Of a stretch of DNA of 64,000 nucleotides, positions 35,364 to 43,727 are shown piece by piece. Source of the stretch: Macrococcus sp. DPC7161 (GTDB taxonomy: Bacteria > Bacillota > Bacilli > Staphylococcales > Staphylococcaceae); the NCBI RefSeq assembly GCF_004117835.1, contig NZ_SDSC01000004.1, positions 124,001 through 188,000 on the forward strand, written 5' to 3'. Every line of letters starts with the position of its first letter. Position 1 is the stretch's first letter. The translations under genes were made by a program, and so were the position numbers. Under the pieces are notes generated by a model, which saw nothing but the letters and a program-made list of their open reading frames with translations, was not told the DNA's origin and did no database searches.

Positions 35364-35441
35364 GATGTTACCTCCAATTTCATATTATAATTAAATATTA
35401 TTATACATAATTGTATAAGTAAATATTGTAAATACTTAATC

Positions 35442-35891
35442 TTATTTTACGATTTTTGGTTTAGCAAACTTATTATTAGTTACGAATATCTGGAATAAAA
35501 TTTCTGCTAAAATAATACCAAACGCAATGGCACCCGAAACCAATGCTGCTTCAACACCTTTAGAAATAGCAGTGTTGGTTTCAGAAATAATTAAATGTTT
35601 CGTTGCATCATAAGCGATACCACCAGGGACAAGTGGTATGATACCAGCAACATAAAAGATAATGACGGGCCTTTTATACAATCTTGCAAAAACAAGTGCG
35701 CATAAACTTAACAATAAAGAGCCGAAAAAAGAACTAATGCTCATAGAGATACCTTGCTCAGTTGCAATTGTATAAACAATCCAGCCTATCGCTCCTACAA
35801 AACCACAAGGTAGCAACAGTCGTCTTGGGGCATTGAATATAATAGAAAAGAATAAAGTTGCAAAGAAACTGAATATAAATTGTAATATCAT
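35442..35891 (-). CDS. Threonine/serine exporter family, small subunit (ThrE C-terminal domain)
   Basis: 149 residues with about five membrane helices, of the DUF3815 family that forms the C-terminal half of ThrE. The segment IPLVPGGIAYDATKHLI carries the P-x-x-PG-x-x motif also seen in its partner. It lies 10 nt after the large-subunit gene on the same strand. Together they make a split ThrE-like exporter (YjjP/YjjB type); substrates in this group include threonine, serine and succinate, and cannot be told from sequence. Confidence 0.85.
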   Translation of the reverse strand: MILQFIFSFFATLFFSIIFNAPRRLLLPCGFVGAIGWIVYTIATEQGISMSISSFFGSLLLSLCALVFARLYKRPVIIFYVAGIIPLVPGGIAYDATKHLIISETNTAISKGVEAALVSGAIAFGIILAEILFQIFVTNNKFAKPKIVK

Positions 35892-35901
35892 ATTTTTCCT
35901 C

Positions 35902-36651
35902 CTAAAACATCATTAATGCTATTGCAACACCCGCACCGATTGCAAATGCAGTAAGGCTTGCTTCTATTCCTTTTGAAATACCAGCGATTAACTGGCCAGC
36001 CATTAAATCACGAATGGCATTTGTGATCAAGACACCGGGAACAATAGGCATCACACTTGCAATTATAATTTTGTCAATGGAATAACTTAATCCTAAACTG
36101 ATAAATAAAATTGCAACTAAAGCAATCAGTAAACTCCCAGCAAACTCCGCAAAGAATTTAATTCGTGTAAATAGGTGAATAGACTCTGTAATATAATAAC
36201 CGATACTTCCAGCGATAATAGCAGGAACTGCATCGAGCCATTCTCCTTTAAACATAAATAGAAATAACGCACTGACAATACCTGATGCCAATACTTTGAG
36301 CCACATTTTATATTGTAAATTAGCTTTATCTAAATCCTTTAATGCATCTTTTGCAGTATCAATTGATAATTGGCCAGAAGTAATGCCTCTTGAAATGGCA
36401 TTCGTTTCAGAAATTTTCTCTAAATCTGTTGTTCTTTCATTGATTCTAAGTAATCTTGTTGAACTCTTATCGTTTAATGAAAAAATGATTGCAGTAGGGG
36501 TAACAAAACTATGTGTATGATCTAGACCATAGTAATTTGCAATACGGGTCATCGTATCTTCAACACGGTATGTTTCTGCACCTGACTCTAATAAGATTTT
36601 ACCTGCAAGCATTGCGATATCAATTACTTTTTGCTCATCATATTGACTCAT
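35902..36651 (-). CDS. Threonine/serine exporter family, large subunit (ThrE N-terminal domain)
   Basis: 249 residues of the DUF1212/ThrE N-terminal family. A soluble region (residues about 1-110) starts with the typical AGKILLESGAETYRVEDTM, followed by five membrane helices with the conserved PIVPGVLITNAIRDLM. AGGAGG sits 6 nt before the ATG and directly after the terminator of gdpS. The small subunit gene follows after 10 nt. Confidence 0.87.
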   Translation of the reverse strand: MSQYDEQKVIDIAMLAGKILLESGAETYRVEDTMTRIANYYGLDHTHSFVTPTAIIFSLNDKSSTRLLRINERTTDLEKISETNAISRGITSGQLSIDTAKDALKDLDKANLQYKMWLKVLASGIVSALFLFMFKGEWLDAVPAIIAGSIGYYITESIHLFTRIKFFAEFAGSLLIALVAILFISLGLSYSIDKIIIASVMPIVPGVLITNAIRDLMAGQLIAGISKGIEASLTAFAIGAGVAIALMMF

Positions 36652-36670
36652 AAGGGCCTCCTATAAAAAT

Positions 36671-36694
36671 AAGTGGCAACCATCGTTGCCACTT
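36671..36694 (-). terminator. Terminator of gdpS abutting the ThrE ribosome binding site
   Basis: A 10-bp perfect stem (36671-36680 with 36685-36694) with a 4-nt loop is followed on the minus strand by a T-rich run and then the AGGAGG of the ThrE gene. Confidence 0.82.
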
Positions 36695-36696
36695 TA

Positions 36697-37761
36697 TTAT
36701 CTAATAATTGGGTTAAACATAACAGTATTTGCACCTTGATTTTTTGCTTGGTGCAACATTTCATCTGCTTCTTTGAAAATTTTTCGATGTGCTTTTTCTT
36801 CTTGTTCAAGCATGTGTCCAATACCAACTGAAACTGTTAGGTGGATGGTTTCTTTATTTGGTAAATGGAAAGTTGACACTTCAACACCATTTCGTATGCT
36901 TTCAGCAACTTTCACGATGTTATCCAACGACTGTCCTTTCATAATGAGTGAGAATTCTTCTCCACCATTTCGATACGCTGTCGCACCTTGTGGCATATAG
37001 TTAATTAGAACTTGTGACATTTGTTTTAATACAGCATCACCAGCTTTATGACCATATTGGTCATTTACAATTTTGAAATCATCAATATCAATTAACAATA
37101 AAGATAAAGACGTTTTTTGTTCTGTTAATGCTTTACTTTGTTCGTTTAAATATCTGTCAAATTCTCTGAAATTACCTAAGCCTGTTAAATAATCGACTTT
37201 ATCTTCGTTTTGATAGCGTTGAATTAAATTATAAATACGCCAAATGTCCACAAAGACTAGGCCAGAGAATACTGACAAAATAAAACTTGTAATGATAATG
37301 AAAATTAATTCTTGGATATTAAATAATGCAGTAAATAACGATGTAATACTGATTATAATAATACTAATTGCATTTAACCATTGTAGTGAAACGAAATCAC
37401 TAGATTTAATAAATGGACCAACTGTTCCTATCACTCCTGCAATGACTAGTAAATACCAATTACTCGAAAAGTCATGATGGAAAATAAAAATATCTGTTAA
37501 AACGATGATAATACTACTTAATGTCGTATAAATAAAGTCTGTATATCGACCTAAAAATAGTAAAGGAACAAAACTTAAATTAAAGGCGATATTATGATAC
37601 TCAATTGGATAGGTGATTAATAGTATAGAAATCAGCGTCATTAAAAAAGTAATATAATTTTTTGAGAAGACGATTTCTTTTTCTTCGTAAAATTGAAAGC
37701 GATGAAATAAATATATTCCACTTACAGTCACAGCGACGTTATAAATAATTGCTTCTAACAT
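36697..37761 (-). CDS. gdpS: GGDEF domain membrane protein GdpS
   Basis: 354 residues. Six membrane segments (5TM-5TMR-like, residues about 1-180) precede a GGDEF domain with the active-site motif GGEEF intact (YRNGGEEFSLIM) and the LTGLGNFREFD start. No RxxD inhibitory site is visible five residues before the motif. In staphylococci this is the only widely conserved GGDEF protein and, from published work as I recall it, affects biofilm and virulence genes without clear c-di-GMP synthesis. AGGAGG precedes the ATG. It follows yitT by 11 nt, so the two probably share a transcript. Confidence 0.92.
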   Translation of the reverse strand: MLEAIIYNVAVTVSGIYLFHRFQFYEEKEIVFSKNYITFLMTLISILLITYPIEYHNIAFNLSFVPLLFLGRYTDFIYTTLSSIIIVLTDIFIFHHDFSSNWYLLVIAGVIGTVGPFIKSSDFVSLQWLNAISIIIISITSLFTALFNIQELIFIIITSFILSVFSGLVFVDIWRIYNLIQRYQNEDKVDYLTGLGNFREFDRYLNEQSKALTEQKTSLSLLLIDIDDFKIVNDQYGHKAGDAVLKQMSQVLINYMPQGATAYRNGGEEFSLIMKGQSLDNIVKVAESIRNGVEVSTFHLPNKETIHLTVSVGIGHMLEQEEKAHRKIFKEADEMLHQAKNQGANTVMFNPIIR

Positions 37762-37772
37762 GTGAACCTCCT

Positions 37773-38633
37773 TTATTTCTTTATGTCATAAACTTTTTCG
37801 GTTGAAAAACCTCTTCCAATGATGTCCGACGTATTTAAAAAGATAACAAATGAATTTGGATCTTCACGTGAAATCACTTGTTTAAAATAAATAGCTTCTT
37901 GTTGTTCCATTACTGAAAATAAAATACTTTTTTCATTTTTATGATATGCACCAAAAGCATTTACAGTTGTGACACCACGATTAACGGTATCGTGTACTAA
38001 TTTAACAATTTGATCTTCGTGATCAGTAATAATAAAGACTAATTTATTATCCATTGTTTGTAATTGTACAATATCAATGACTTTACTTGTCACATAAATA
38101 GAGATTAATGCATATAAAGCAAGTTCTAAGTCAAATACAACTGCACTAATAATCACAACAATGGCATCGACTAGCATTTGACAAAAACCACTTGAAAATT
38201 TGGTATATTTTTTGACGATTTGAGCGAGTGTAGCTGTGCCACCTGTCGAACCATTCCCACGATAAACAATACCTAATCCAATACCTAATACAATACCACC
38301 GTATAATGCACCTAATAAAGCATTATGAATGCCCATTTTTACTAACGGATCAGTTAAGAAAATTGTAAAAGGGACTACAAAAGTTGCAATCATCGTTTTT
38401 AATGAGAATGCTCTACCTAATATAATCCATCCTGCGATAAAAATAGGAACATTAAATGCAAATTGGATAATGTAAGGCTTAATGTGCATGACTTCGTATA
38501 AAATAGTACTAATCCCTGATATACCACCAGCAGCAATTTGAGCAGGTAGTAAAAAGAAGTTATAACTTAAACCAACGATAATTGAGCCGATAATTGTGTA
38601 TACGATATCAATCAAATGTCTGTTATTTTTCAT
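37773..38633 (-). CDS. YitT family membrane protein (DUF2179)
   Basis: 286 residues: five or six membrane segments (about 1-170, including the family YNFFLLPAQIAAGGISG motif and the GNGSTGGTATLAQI motif) and a C-terminal DUF2179 domain (about 200-286) with the GVTTVNAFGAYHKNEK segment and an FVIF...IGRGF ending. Function unknown; widely conserved in Firmicutes. AAGGGG precedes the ATG and follows directly after a terminator-like hairpin (38651-38679) in the leader. gdpS lies 11 nt downstream. Confidence 0.88.
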   Translation of the reverse strand: MKNNRHLIDIVYTIIGSIIVGLSYNFFLLPAQIAAGGISGISTILYEVMHIKPYIIQFAFNVPIFIAGWIILGRAFSLKTMIATFVVPFTIFLTDPLVKMGIHNALLGALYGGIVLGIGLGIVYRGNGSTGGTATLAQIVKKYTKFSSGFCQMLVDAIVVIISAVVFDLELALYALISIYVTSKVIDIVQLQTMDNKLVFIITDHEDQIVKLVHDTVNRGVTTVNAFGAYHKNEKSILFSVMEQQEAIYFKQVISREDPNSFVIFLNTSDIIGRGFSTEKVYDIKK

Positions 38634-38650
38634 TACGATTCCCCTTAAAA

Positions 38651-38679
38651 AAAATAGTAAAGCTCTGCTTTACTATTTT
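38651..38679 (-). terminator. Leader terminator just upstream of yitT
   Basis: A 13-bp perfect stem (38651-38663 with 38667-38679) with a 3-nt loop, then on the minus strand a T8 tract that meets the yitT AAGGGG. It lies between the promoter at 38796-38824 and the gene, so it must be read through or relieved, unless it ends a separate small transcript. Confidence 0.82.
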
Positions 38680-38824
38680 GAATTTGATGCGTCTGAAACA
38701 CCTAAGTTATCTTGCATACGCGATTTAATATCATCTTTTGAATTTTCATTTATTGTGAAGTTCCGAAGACCTAATTTATAGGATTTAACCGTACTATTAT
38801 GGCTTAAAAAGACGTTTTAGTCAA
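38674..38824 (-). CDS. Possible 50-codon small ORF in the yitT leader
   Basis: A frame opening at TTG (38824) gives about 50 residues, hydrophilic and protein-like in composition (it includes LGLRNFTINENSKDDIKSR and ends SDASNSK), and stops inside the leader hairpin. There is no good ribosome binding site and no ATG except near the end. The TTG overlaps the -35 hexamer of the promoter called here, so it cannot start translation from that transcript. It could be a gene remnant. Low confidence. Confidence 0.25.
38796..38824 (-). promoter_or_regulatory. Candidate promoter of yitT-gdpS or of a short leader RNA
   Basis: Minus strand TTGACT (38819-38824), 17-nt spacer, CATAAT (38796-38801). One mismatch to each sigma-A hexamer. 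The leader from here to the yitT ATG is about 155 nt and contains the hairpin at 38651-38679. Confidence 0.6.
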
Positions 38825-38874
38825 TGGCAAACCATGGTTATTCCGATAAAGTGATAGTATGAAAATCGTTATTA

Positions 38875-38883
38875 TGCTATAGT
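38875..38883 (+). promoter_or_regulatory. Extended -10 element of tagO
   Basis: TGC followed by TATAGT, an extended -10 of the TGnTATAAT type, 29 nt before the tagO start. No clear -35 element. Confidence 0.45.
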
Positions 38884-38911
38884 AAAGAGGAATTTATTAC
38901 TGAGGTGGCAT

Positions 38912-39967
38912 ATGTTTACTCTGAAACTCATAATTATGACAGCACTCACATCTTTTTTAATCACTCCTTTAATCATAAAGCTATCGATTATGACGGGCGC
39001 ATTAGATAAACCGAACTATAGAAAAGTACATAAAACACCTACTTCGATATTAGGTGGTATTGTCATACTTATTTCATTTGTCATTGGATTGTTTATTGCG
39101 CATCCTGTTGAACCTGAAATTAAACCAATTATCATTGGCGCAATATGTATTAACATATTAGGTGTTGTGGATGATTTATATGATTTAAAACCTATTGTTA
39201 AGTTGATTGGACAGTTGTGTATTGCATCAATCGTTGTATTTCACAACATCACTTTAGATTTGATCACTTTACCGTTTGGTATTGTCATTGAATTTGGTGT
39301 TTTAAGTATACCGATGACCATTATATGGATTGTAGCCGTTACGAATGCAATTAACTTAGTTGATGGATTAGATGGACTGGCTTCAGGTGTGTCATTAATT
39401 GCATTAACAACCATTGGTTTTATTGCTATACTTCAACAAAACATATTTATTATGATGATTTGTAGTGTTTTAATAGGCTCATTGATTGGCTTTTTAAGAT
39501 TTAATTTTTATCCTGCTAAAATATTTTTAGGTGATAATGGGGCGATGCTCTTAGGCTATATTATCGGTGTATTAAGTTTATTAGGGTTTAAAAATATTAC
39601 ATTAATATCTTTGTTCTTCCCAATTATCATCCTTGCAGTACCATTTATCGACATGGTATTTGCAATGATACGACGCTATTTAAAAGGACAACCGATTATG
39701 CAAGCGGATAAATCACACTTACATCATCGATTGTTGGATTTAGGATACACACATCCCCAAACAGTCATACTAATTTATTCAATAGGGATATTATTTAGTA
39801 TTGCATCAATCATCTTGTATTTATCTACGACTTTTGGTGCTATATTGATTGTATTGCTCATGTGCATTACAATTGAATTAATTGTTGAATTTACTGGGTT
39901 AATAGATGAAAATTATCGACCGCTATTAAATTATATAAATAAAATGATTGCGAAATATACAAATTAA
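38912..39967 (+). CDS. tagO: UDP-GlcNAc:undecaprenyl-phosphate GlcNAc-1-phosphate transferase TagO/TarO
   Basis: 351 residues with about ten membrane segments; catalyses the first committed step of wall teichoic acid synthesis. Family motifs are plain: GVVDDLYDLKP (catalytic Asp pair), TNAINLVDGLDGLASG, FLGDNGAMLLGY and the His-rich KSHLHHRLLDLG loop. GAGGTGGC precedes the ATG. It is convergent with yigZ and closed by a terminator at 39966. With ltaS it gives this window both teichoic acid pathways' key steps. Confidence 0.95.
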   Translation: MFTLKLIIMTALTSFLITPLIIKLSIMTGALDKPNYRKVHKTPTSILGGIVILISFVIGLFIAHPVEPEIKPIIIGAICINILGVVDDLYDLKPIVKLIGQLCIASIVVFHNITLDLITLPFGIVIEFGVLSIPMTIIWIVAVTNAINLVDGLDGLASGVSLIALTTIGFIAILQQNIFIMMICSVLIGSLIGFLRFNFYPAKIFLGDNGAMLLGYIIGVLSLLGFKNITLISLFFPIIILAVPFIDMVFAMIRRYLKGQPIMQADKSHLHHRLLDLGYTHPQTVILIYSIGILFSIASIILYLSTTFGAILIVLLMCITIELIVEFTGLIDENYRPLLNYINKMIAKYTN

Positions 39968-39995
39968 ACCGTTTGCTTTTGCAAACGGTTTTTAT
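39966..39995. terminator. Terminator of tagO
   Basis: An 11-bp perfect stem (39966-39976 with 39981-39991) with a TTTT loop and T tract on the plus strand; the convergent yigZ gene ends at its edge and may use it too. Confidence 0.88.
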
Positions 39996-40624
39996 TATAA
40001 GTTGAACGGTAACATCTTTTCTTCTATAAGTAACATTTCAGCAGTGCCTTGTGTTTGATTGGTAATGAATTGCTTAAATTCATCCTCAAGTTCATTTGTG
40101 ATTTGAATTTCGTAAGTAACTTTATCTGTGTAGATGGTATTTAATACGATGAAATCAGTTGATTCAATTTGGTGTTCGAATTTACCAGTTTGATCATATT
40201 GTATGGTTACACGGTAGATTTTAGCGTTTTTCATCATTGCTTTACCAGATTTTGAAATGGCTTCAGAAACACCGTTTTGATAAGCACGAATTAAGCCACC
40301 TGTACCGAGTTTAATACCACCGAAATAACGTGTTACGATGGCAACAGTGTTATGAATATCCGCTTTCTTTAAACACTCTAACATTGGCACACCAGCTGTC
40401 CCTGATGGTTCACCATCATCATTTGCTTTTTGAATTTGATGACTATCACCAATTGTATAGGCAGAGCAATTATGATTCGCTGTTTTATGTAAAGCTTTTA
40501 TCTCGTCAATTTTTGTTTTTGCTTCATCTTCACTATCTACTTTAAATAAATAAGTAATAAATCTAGACTTATTAATGATAGTTTCATTTTCAACATCTGA
40601 TTGAATGGTAATATAATTCTTCAT
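39995..40624 (-). CDS. YigZ/IMPACT family protein
   Basis: 209 residues. The N-terminal UPF0029/IMPACT domain shows the family motifs KSRFITYLF, HNCSAYTIG, NDDGEPSGTAGVPML and TRYFGGIKLGTGGLIRAY; the C-terminal 65 residues match the DUF1949 domain that follows in YigZ proteins. The biochemical function is not settled (some YigZ homologues were linked to proline dipeptidase or translation). Single gene, AAGGTG before the ATG. Confidence 0.9.
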   Translation of the reverse strand: MKNYITIQSDVENETIINKSRFITYLFKVDSEDEAKTKIDEIKALHKTANHNCSAYTIGDSHQIQKANDDGEPSGTAGVPMLECLKKADIHNTVAIVTRYFGGIKLGTGGLIRAYQNGVSEAISKSGKAMMKNAKIYRVTIQYDQTGKFEHQIESTDFIVLNTIYTDKVTYEIQITNELEDEFKQFITNQTQGTAEMLLIEEKMLPFNL

Positions 40625-40743
40625 TTAAAACACCTTTCGACAAAAAGTTTCAATATCTTCACTTTACACCAAATAAAGTAGAATTGCTTTCTTTTTATGT
40701 GTAATGTCGTTATTATATATAGTGTATAGTTGGGAGGTTTAGT

Positions 40744-41595
40744 ATGAAAATAGCTTTAATAGCAGATTCAACCGCTTATTTAACTCAGGATCAAGTTGAA
40801 AGATTTAAAGTTAATGTCATTGATTTGAATGTATTGTTTGGAAATGAAGTGACAAAAGAATCTGAGATGAATGTGACATCATTTTATGAGCGTATGAGAA
40901 ATGAAAAAGAATTACCAACTACGAGTCAACCAGCTATTGGTGACTACGTTCAGTTGTTAGAATCTTTGAAACAAGATGGTTATACTGATGCAATTGCTAT
41001 TCACCTATCAAGTGGTATTAGTGGTACTTACCAAAATGCAATTACTGCTGGTTCAATGGTAGAAGGTATTAACATGCACGCTATCGATAGTGAAATCGCA
41101 TGTATGCCTGCAGGGTTTTATACTGCTAAAGCTGCAGAATTAATTGAAGCAGAAGTTCCTGTAACTCAAATTGTTTCGGCGATAGAAACATTGAAAAGTG
41201 AAACAGCGGCATATTTCTTAGTAGATGATTTGAAAAATTTACATAAAGGTGGCCGTCTAACCGGAGCGCAAGCATTTATCGGAAGTATGCTACAAGTGAA
41301 GCCAATTCTTCATTTTGTTGATACTAAGATTGTGCCATTTGATAAAGTGCGTACGAAGAAAAAAGCGATGAAGCAAATTGAAAGTTTAATTGCAGACTTC
41401 GTAGGCGATGAAACATTTACTGGTACGATTATTCATGGCAATTGTGAAGCGGAAGCTAAAGCTTGGTTAAATGCGCTTCAAGAAAAATATCCAGATGTTC
41501 GTTTTGTTTTAAGTCATTTTGGCCCAGTAATTGGGACTCACTTGGGCGAAAATGCATTAGGGTTTGGCGTGACGAAGTCAAAGTTAAACATTTAA
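40744..41595 (+). CDS. fakB1: DegV family fatty acid-binding protein, FakB1-like
   Basis: 283 residues. DegV proteins bind a fatty acid and present it to the kinase FakA for phosphorylation, feeding exogenous fatty acids into phospholipids. Visible are the N-terminal ADSTAYL, the TSQPAIGDY motif, HLSSGISGTYQNA (carboxylate-binding Ser/Thr), the DDLKNLHKGGRLTGAQAF block and a C-terminal HFGPVIGTHLGENALG. The S. aureus gene at the equivalent place, between tagO and comFA, is FakB1 as I recall, which prefers saturated chains. The orthology rests on synteny; FakB2-like specificity is possible. Confidence 0.85.
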   Translation: MKIALIADSTAYLTQDQVERFKVNVIDLNVLFGNEVTKESEMNVTSFYERMRNEKELPTTSQPAIGDYVQLLESLKQDGYTDAIAIHLSSGISGTYQNAITAGSMVEGINMHAIDSEIACMPAGFYTAKAAELIEAEVPVTQIVSAIETLKSETAAYFLVDDLKNLHKGGRLTGAQAFIGSMLQVKPILHFVDTKIVPFDKVRTKKKAMKQIESLIADFVGDETFTGTIIHGNCEAEAKAWLNALQEKYPDVRFVLSHFGPVIGTHLGENALGFGVTKSKLNI

Positions 41596-41686
41596 TTTTG
41601 AAGTTTTAAATTTTTTATTTTAATTTGATTTTAATTGTATTTAATTTTTACGTTTTCATATTTTTTATTTATTTTAATAATTATTC

Positions 41687-41715
41687 AGCACACGATGTTT
41701 TCGTGTGCTTTTTTT
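41687..41715 (+). terminator. Terminator between fakB1 and comFA
   Basis: A 9-bp perfect stem (41687-41695 with 41701-41709) with a 5-nt loop and T7, ending next to the GGAGGA of comFA. The preceding 90 nt are very T-rich and hold nothing else I recognise. Confidence 0.88.
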
Positions 41716-41726
41716 ATGGAGGATTT

Positions 41727-42974
41727 ATGATTGTTTATCGAATTGAAGATTGTGAACCTACTAAAAGTATTGATTTGAAGGGTTATAAATGTAATGTATG
41801 TTGTAACCAAGAAAAACACTTATTTCATACTTACTATCATATTGGTTATGAAGAAGAAGTCACTTATTGTAGGTGTTGTATGATGGGACAGTCTAATTGT
41901 GATATCGAAAGTGTAAAGATTGATCAAACCCAGGAGATGTTGCCTTTTCATCTTGGCTTTTCATTAACACCACTGCAAACTAAAGCCAGTCAATTTATTT
42001 TGGCGTGTTTTAAAGACAGAAAAGACTGTTTAATCAATGCGGTAACTGGAGCAGGGAAAACTGAAATGGTTATTGAAGCCATTCATACTGCACGAGCGCT
42101 TGGATTCAATGTTGCACTTGTTTCACCACGTGTTGATGTAGTGAAAGAGCTGAGTTTGAGGATGAATCAATACTTAAAGCAAAAAGAATTAACGAATGCA
42201 TACGTGTCAACTTTGTATGGTGGACATCATACCATTGAAAACATGCATTTTATAATTGCTACAGTGCATCAATTAATGAAGTTTAAAAATTATTTTCATC
42301 TTATTTTCATTGATGAAATAGATGCATTTCCTATGACGACAGATCAAAGGTTACATCGTATTATTAATGCTTCTAAACATCCCTCGGGAATGATTGTTTA
42401 TTTGTCAGCAACACCACCTAAAACAATCGAAATGAAATGTAAAGACACAACGATTAAGATACCGATGCGTTTTCATCAAAGACCGTTGCCTATTCCTCAT
42501 TTAAAATTTGTTAATTCAAAGCAATTCATACGTTGGATACGTAGTGATATCACTAAAAATAAAAAAGAAATCACTTTATACTTTTTTAATCATATTGAGG
42601 CAATGCAATCTATATTTGAAAGTTTAAATATAGAAGGCGGTGTAATGGTAGATGCGAGCGATATAGATAGACATGAGAAAGTTGAGTCGATAAGAAAGAG
42701 GGAATATCGATATGTATTTACGACAACAATTTTAGAACGAGGATTTACGGTGGAACATTTAAACGTCGTCGTCATAAATAGCCATCTATTTACTTGGGAT
42801 AGCTTAGTACAAATTGCTGGACGTGTTGATCGAAAAGGAATAGAAAAGAACGGTAAAGTCACCTTTTTACATCAAGGTGTTAGTTTATCGATGCTAAAAG
42901 CACTAAAATACATTCAACGAATGAATCAATTACGCTTGCAAGAGGTGAACGATGACAAAATGCATTGTTTGTAA
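41727..42974 (+). CDS. comFA: Competence DNA helicase ComFA
   Basis: 415 residues, DEAD-like helicase/translocase that helps pull single-stranded DNA through the ComEC pore. The N terminus has a four-cysteine zinc motif (KCNVCC ... CRCCMMGQSNC), then Walker A AVTGAGKTEM, Walker B FIDEIDAF (DEID), and motif VI region QIAGRVDRKG. The start is the ATG at 41727 after GGAGGA; the T-rich in-frame extension to 41625 is not coding. It overlaps comFC by 23 nt. Confidence 0.93.
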   Translation: MIVYRIEDCEPTKSIDLKGYKCNVCCNQEKHLFHTYYHIGYEEEVTYCRCCMMGQSNCDIESVKIDQTQEMLPFHLGFSLTPLQTKASQFILACFKDRKDCLINAVTGAGKTEMVIEAIHTARALGFNVALVSPRVDVVKELSLRMNQYLKQKELTNAYVSTLYGGHHTIENMHFIIATVHQLMKFKNYFHLIFIDEIDAFPMTTDQRLHRIINASKHPSGMIVYLSATPPKTIEMKCKDTTIKIPMRFHQRPLPIPHLKFVNSKQFIRWIRSDITKNKKEITLYFFNHIEAMQSIFESLNIEGGVMVDASDIDRHEKVESIRKREYRYVFTTTILERGFTVEHLNVVVINSHLFTWDSLVQIAGRVDRKGIEKNGKVTFLHQGVSLSMLKALKYIQRMNQLRLQEVNDDKMHCL

Positions 42975-43641
42975 TACTGCGATTCCAATGGAATTTGATA
43001 TTAATCATATATTTAGTAAAAATAAAGTGATTTGTGAACATTGTATAGAAAAAGCGTATCGATTGGAAACTAGAAGGTGTCCGACATGCCACAAAAAATT
43101 AACCGAAGATGAAACAGTTTGTTTAGATTGCCAATTTTTATCTCAATATTTTGAACCATTTAATCATATATTTTTTGTTAGTGATTATGATGAGTGGATT
43201 AAAGCACAAATTCATCGCTATAAATCTGATGGTGATATATTACTTTCAAAATATTTTGCAACATGTTTATTAAAAAACTATCCGAAATCATTTTTTTATA
43301 AATATGATTATGTTATTCCAATTCCTTCATCGATTGAGCGGCAAAAATTAAGGGGATTTCGGCATGTAGAAACCATTTTAGAAGAAGCAAAGATTAAATA
43401 TGAATCCATTTTAGTAGCGAAACATCGAATGAAACAATCTGAACTCTCTAAAATAGAGCGTATTCATCAAGACAATCCATTTACCATCGATTGTGAAAAA
43501 GAAGCTATATTAAAAGATGGTATGCACATTTTACTCATCGATGATATTTATACAACAGGACTTACTGCACATCATGCTCAAAAAGTATTATTACACAAAA
43601 AAAAGCTAAATATTGACATGCTAGCGTTTGCAAGAGTCTGA
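42952..43641 (+). CDS. comFC: ComFC family phosphoribosyltransferase-like competence protein
   Basis: 229 residues. The N-terminal zinc-ribbon shows CIVCNTA, CEHC, CPTC and CLDC pairs. The C-terminal PRTase fold has the PRPP motif HILLIDDIYTTGLTA and the IPIPSSIERQKLRGFRHVE block. Needed with ComFA for DNA uptake in naturally competent Firmicutes; in staphylococci the com genes are expressed under SigH. GAGGTG lies 6 nt before its ATG, within comFA. Confidence 0.93.
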   Translation: MTKCIVCNTAIPMEFDINHIFSKNKVICEHCIEKAYRLETRRCPTCHKKLTEDETVCLDCQFLSQYFEPFNHIFFVSDYDEWIKAQIHRYKSDGDILLSKYFATCLLKNYPKSFFYKYDYVIPIPSSIERQKLRGFRHVETILEEAKIKYESILVAKHRMKQSELSKIERIHQDNPFTIDCEKEAILKDGMHILLIDDIYTTGLTAHHAQKVLLHKKKLNIDMLAFARV

Positions 43642-43655
43642 CAATTTGGTAAAAT
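43628..43655 (+). promoter_or_regulatory. Candidate promoter of hpf
   Basis: TTGCAA (43628-43633), 16-nt spacer, TAAAAT (43650-43655), overlapping the end of comFC. The following leader (to 43727) contains an inverted repeat. Confidence 0.4.
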
Positions 43656-43663
43656 AGAAGTAA

Positions 43664-43705
43664 GAAAAGGAGTAAACAAAATATTTGTTAACCTATTTGT
43701 TTACT
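43664..43705 (+). other. Leader hairpin upstream of hpf
   Basis: AGTAAACAAA (43671-43680) pairs with TTTGTTTACT (43696-43705) around a 15-nt loop, and G-T wobbles can extend the stem into an AAAAGG that resembles a second ribosome binding site (43665-43672). The real AAGGAG of hpf lies just after the hairpin. Confidence 0.45.
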
Positions 43706-43727
43706 TTTGGAAAAGGAGTCGATTTAT

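Noticed and set aside
41625-41726. N-terminal extension of comFA giving an apparent membrane helix
   Set aside because: The segment is the T-rich intergenic region and terminator; the true start follows GGAGGA at 41727.
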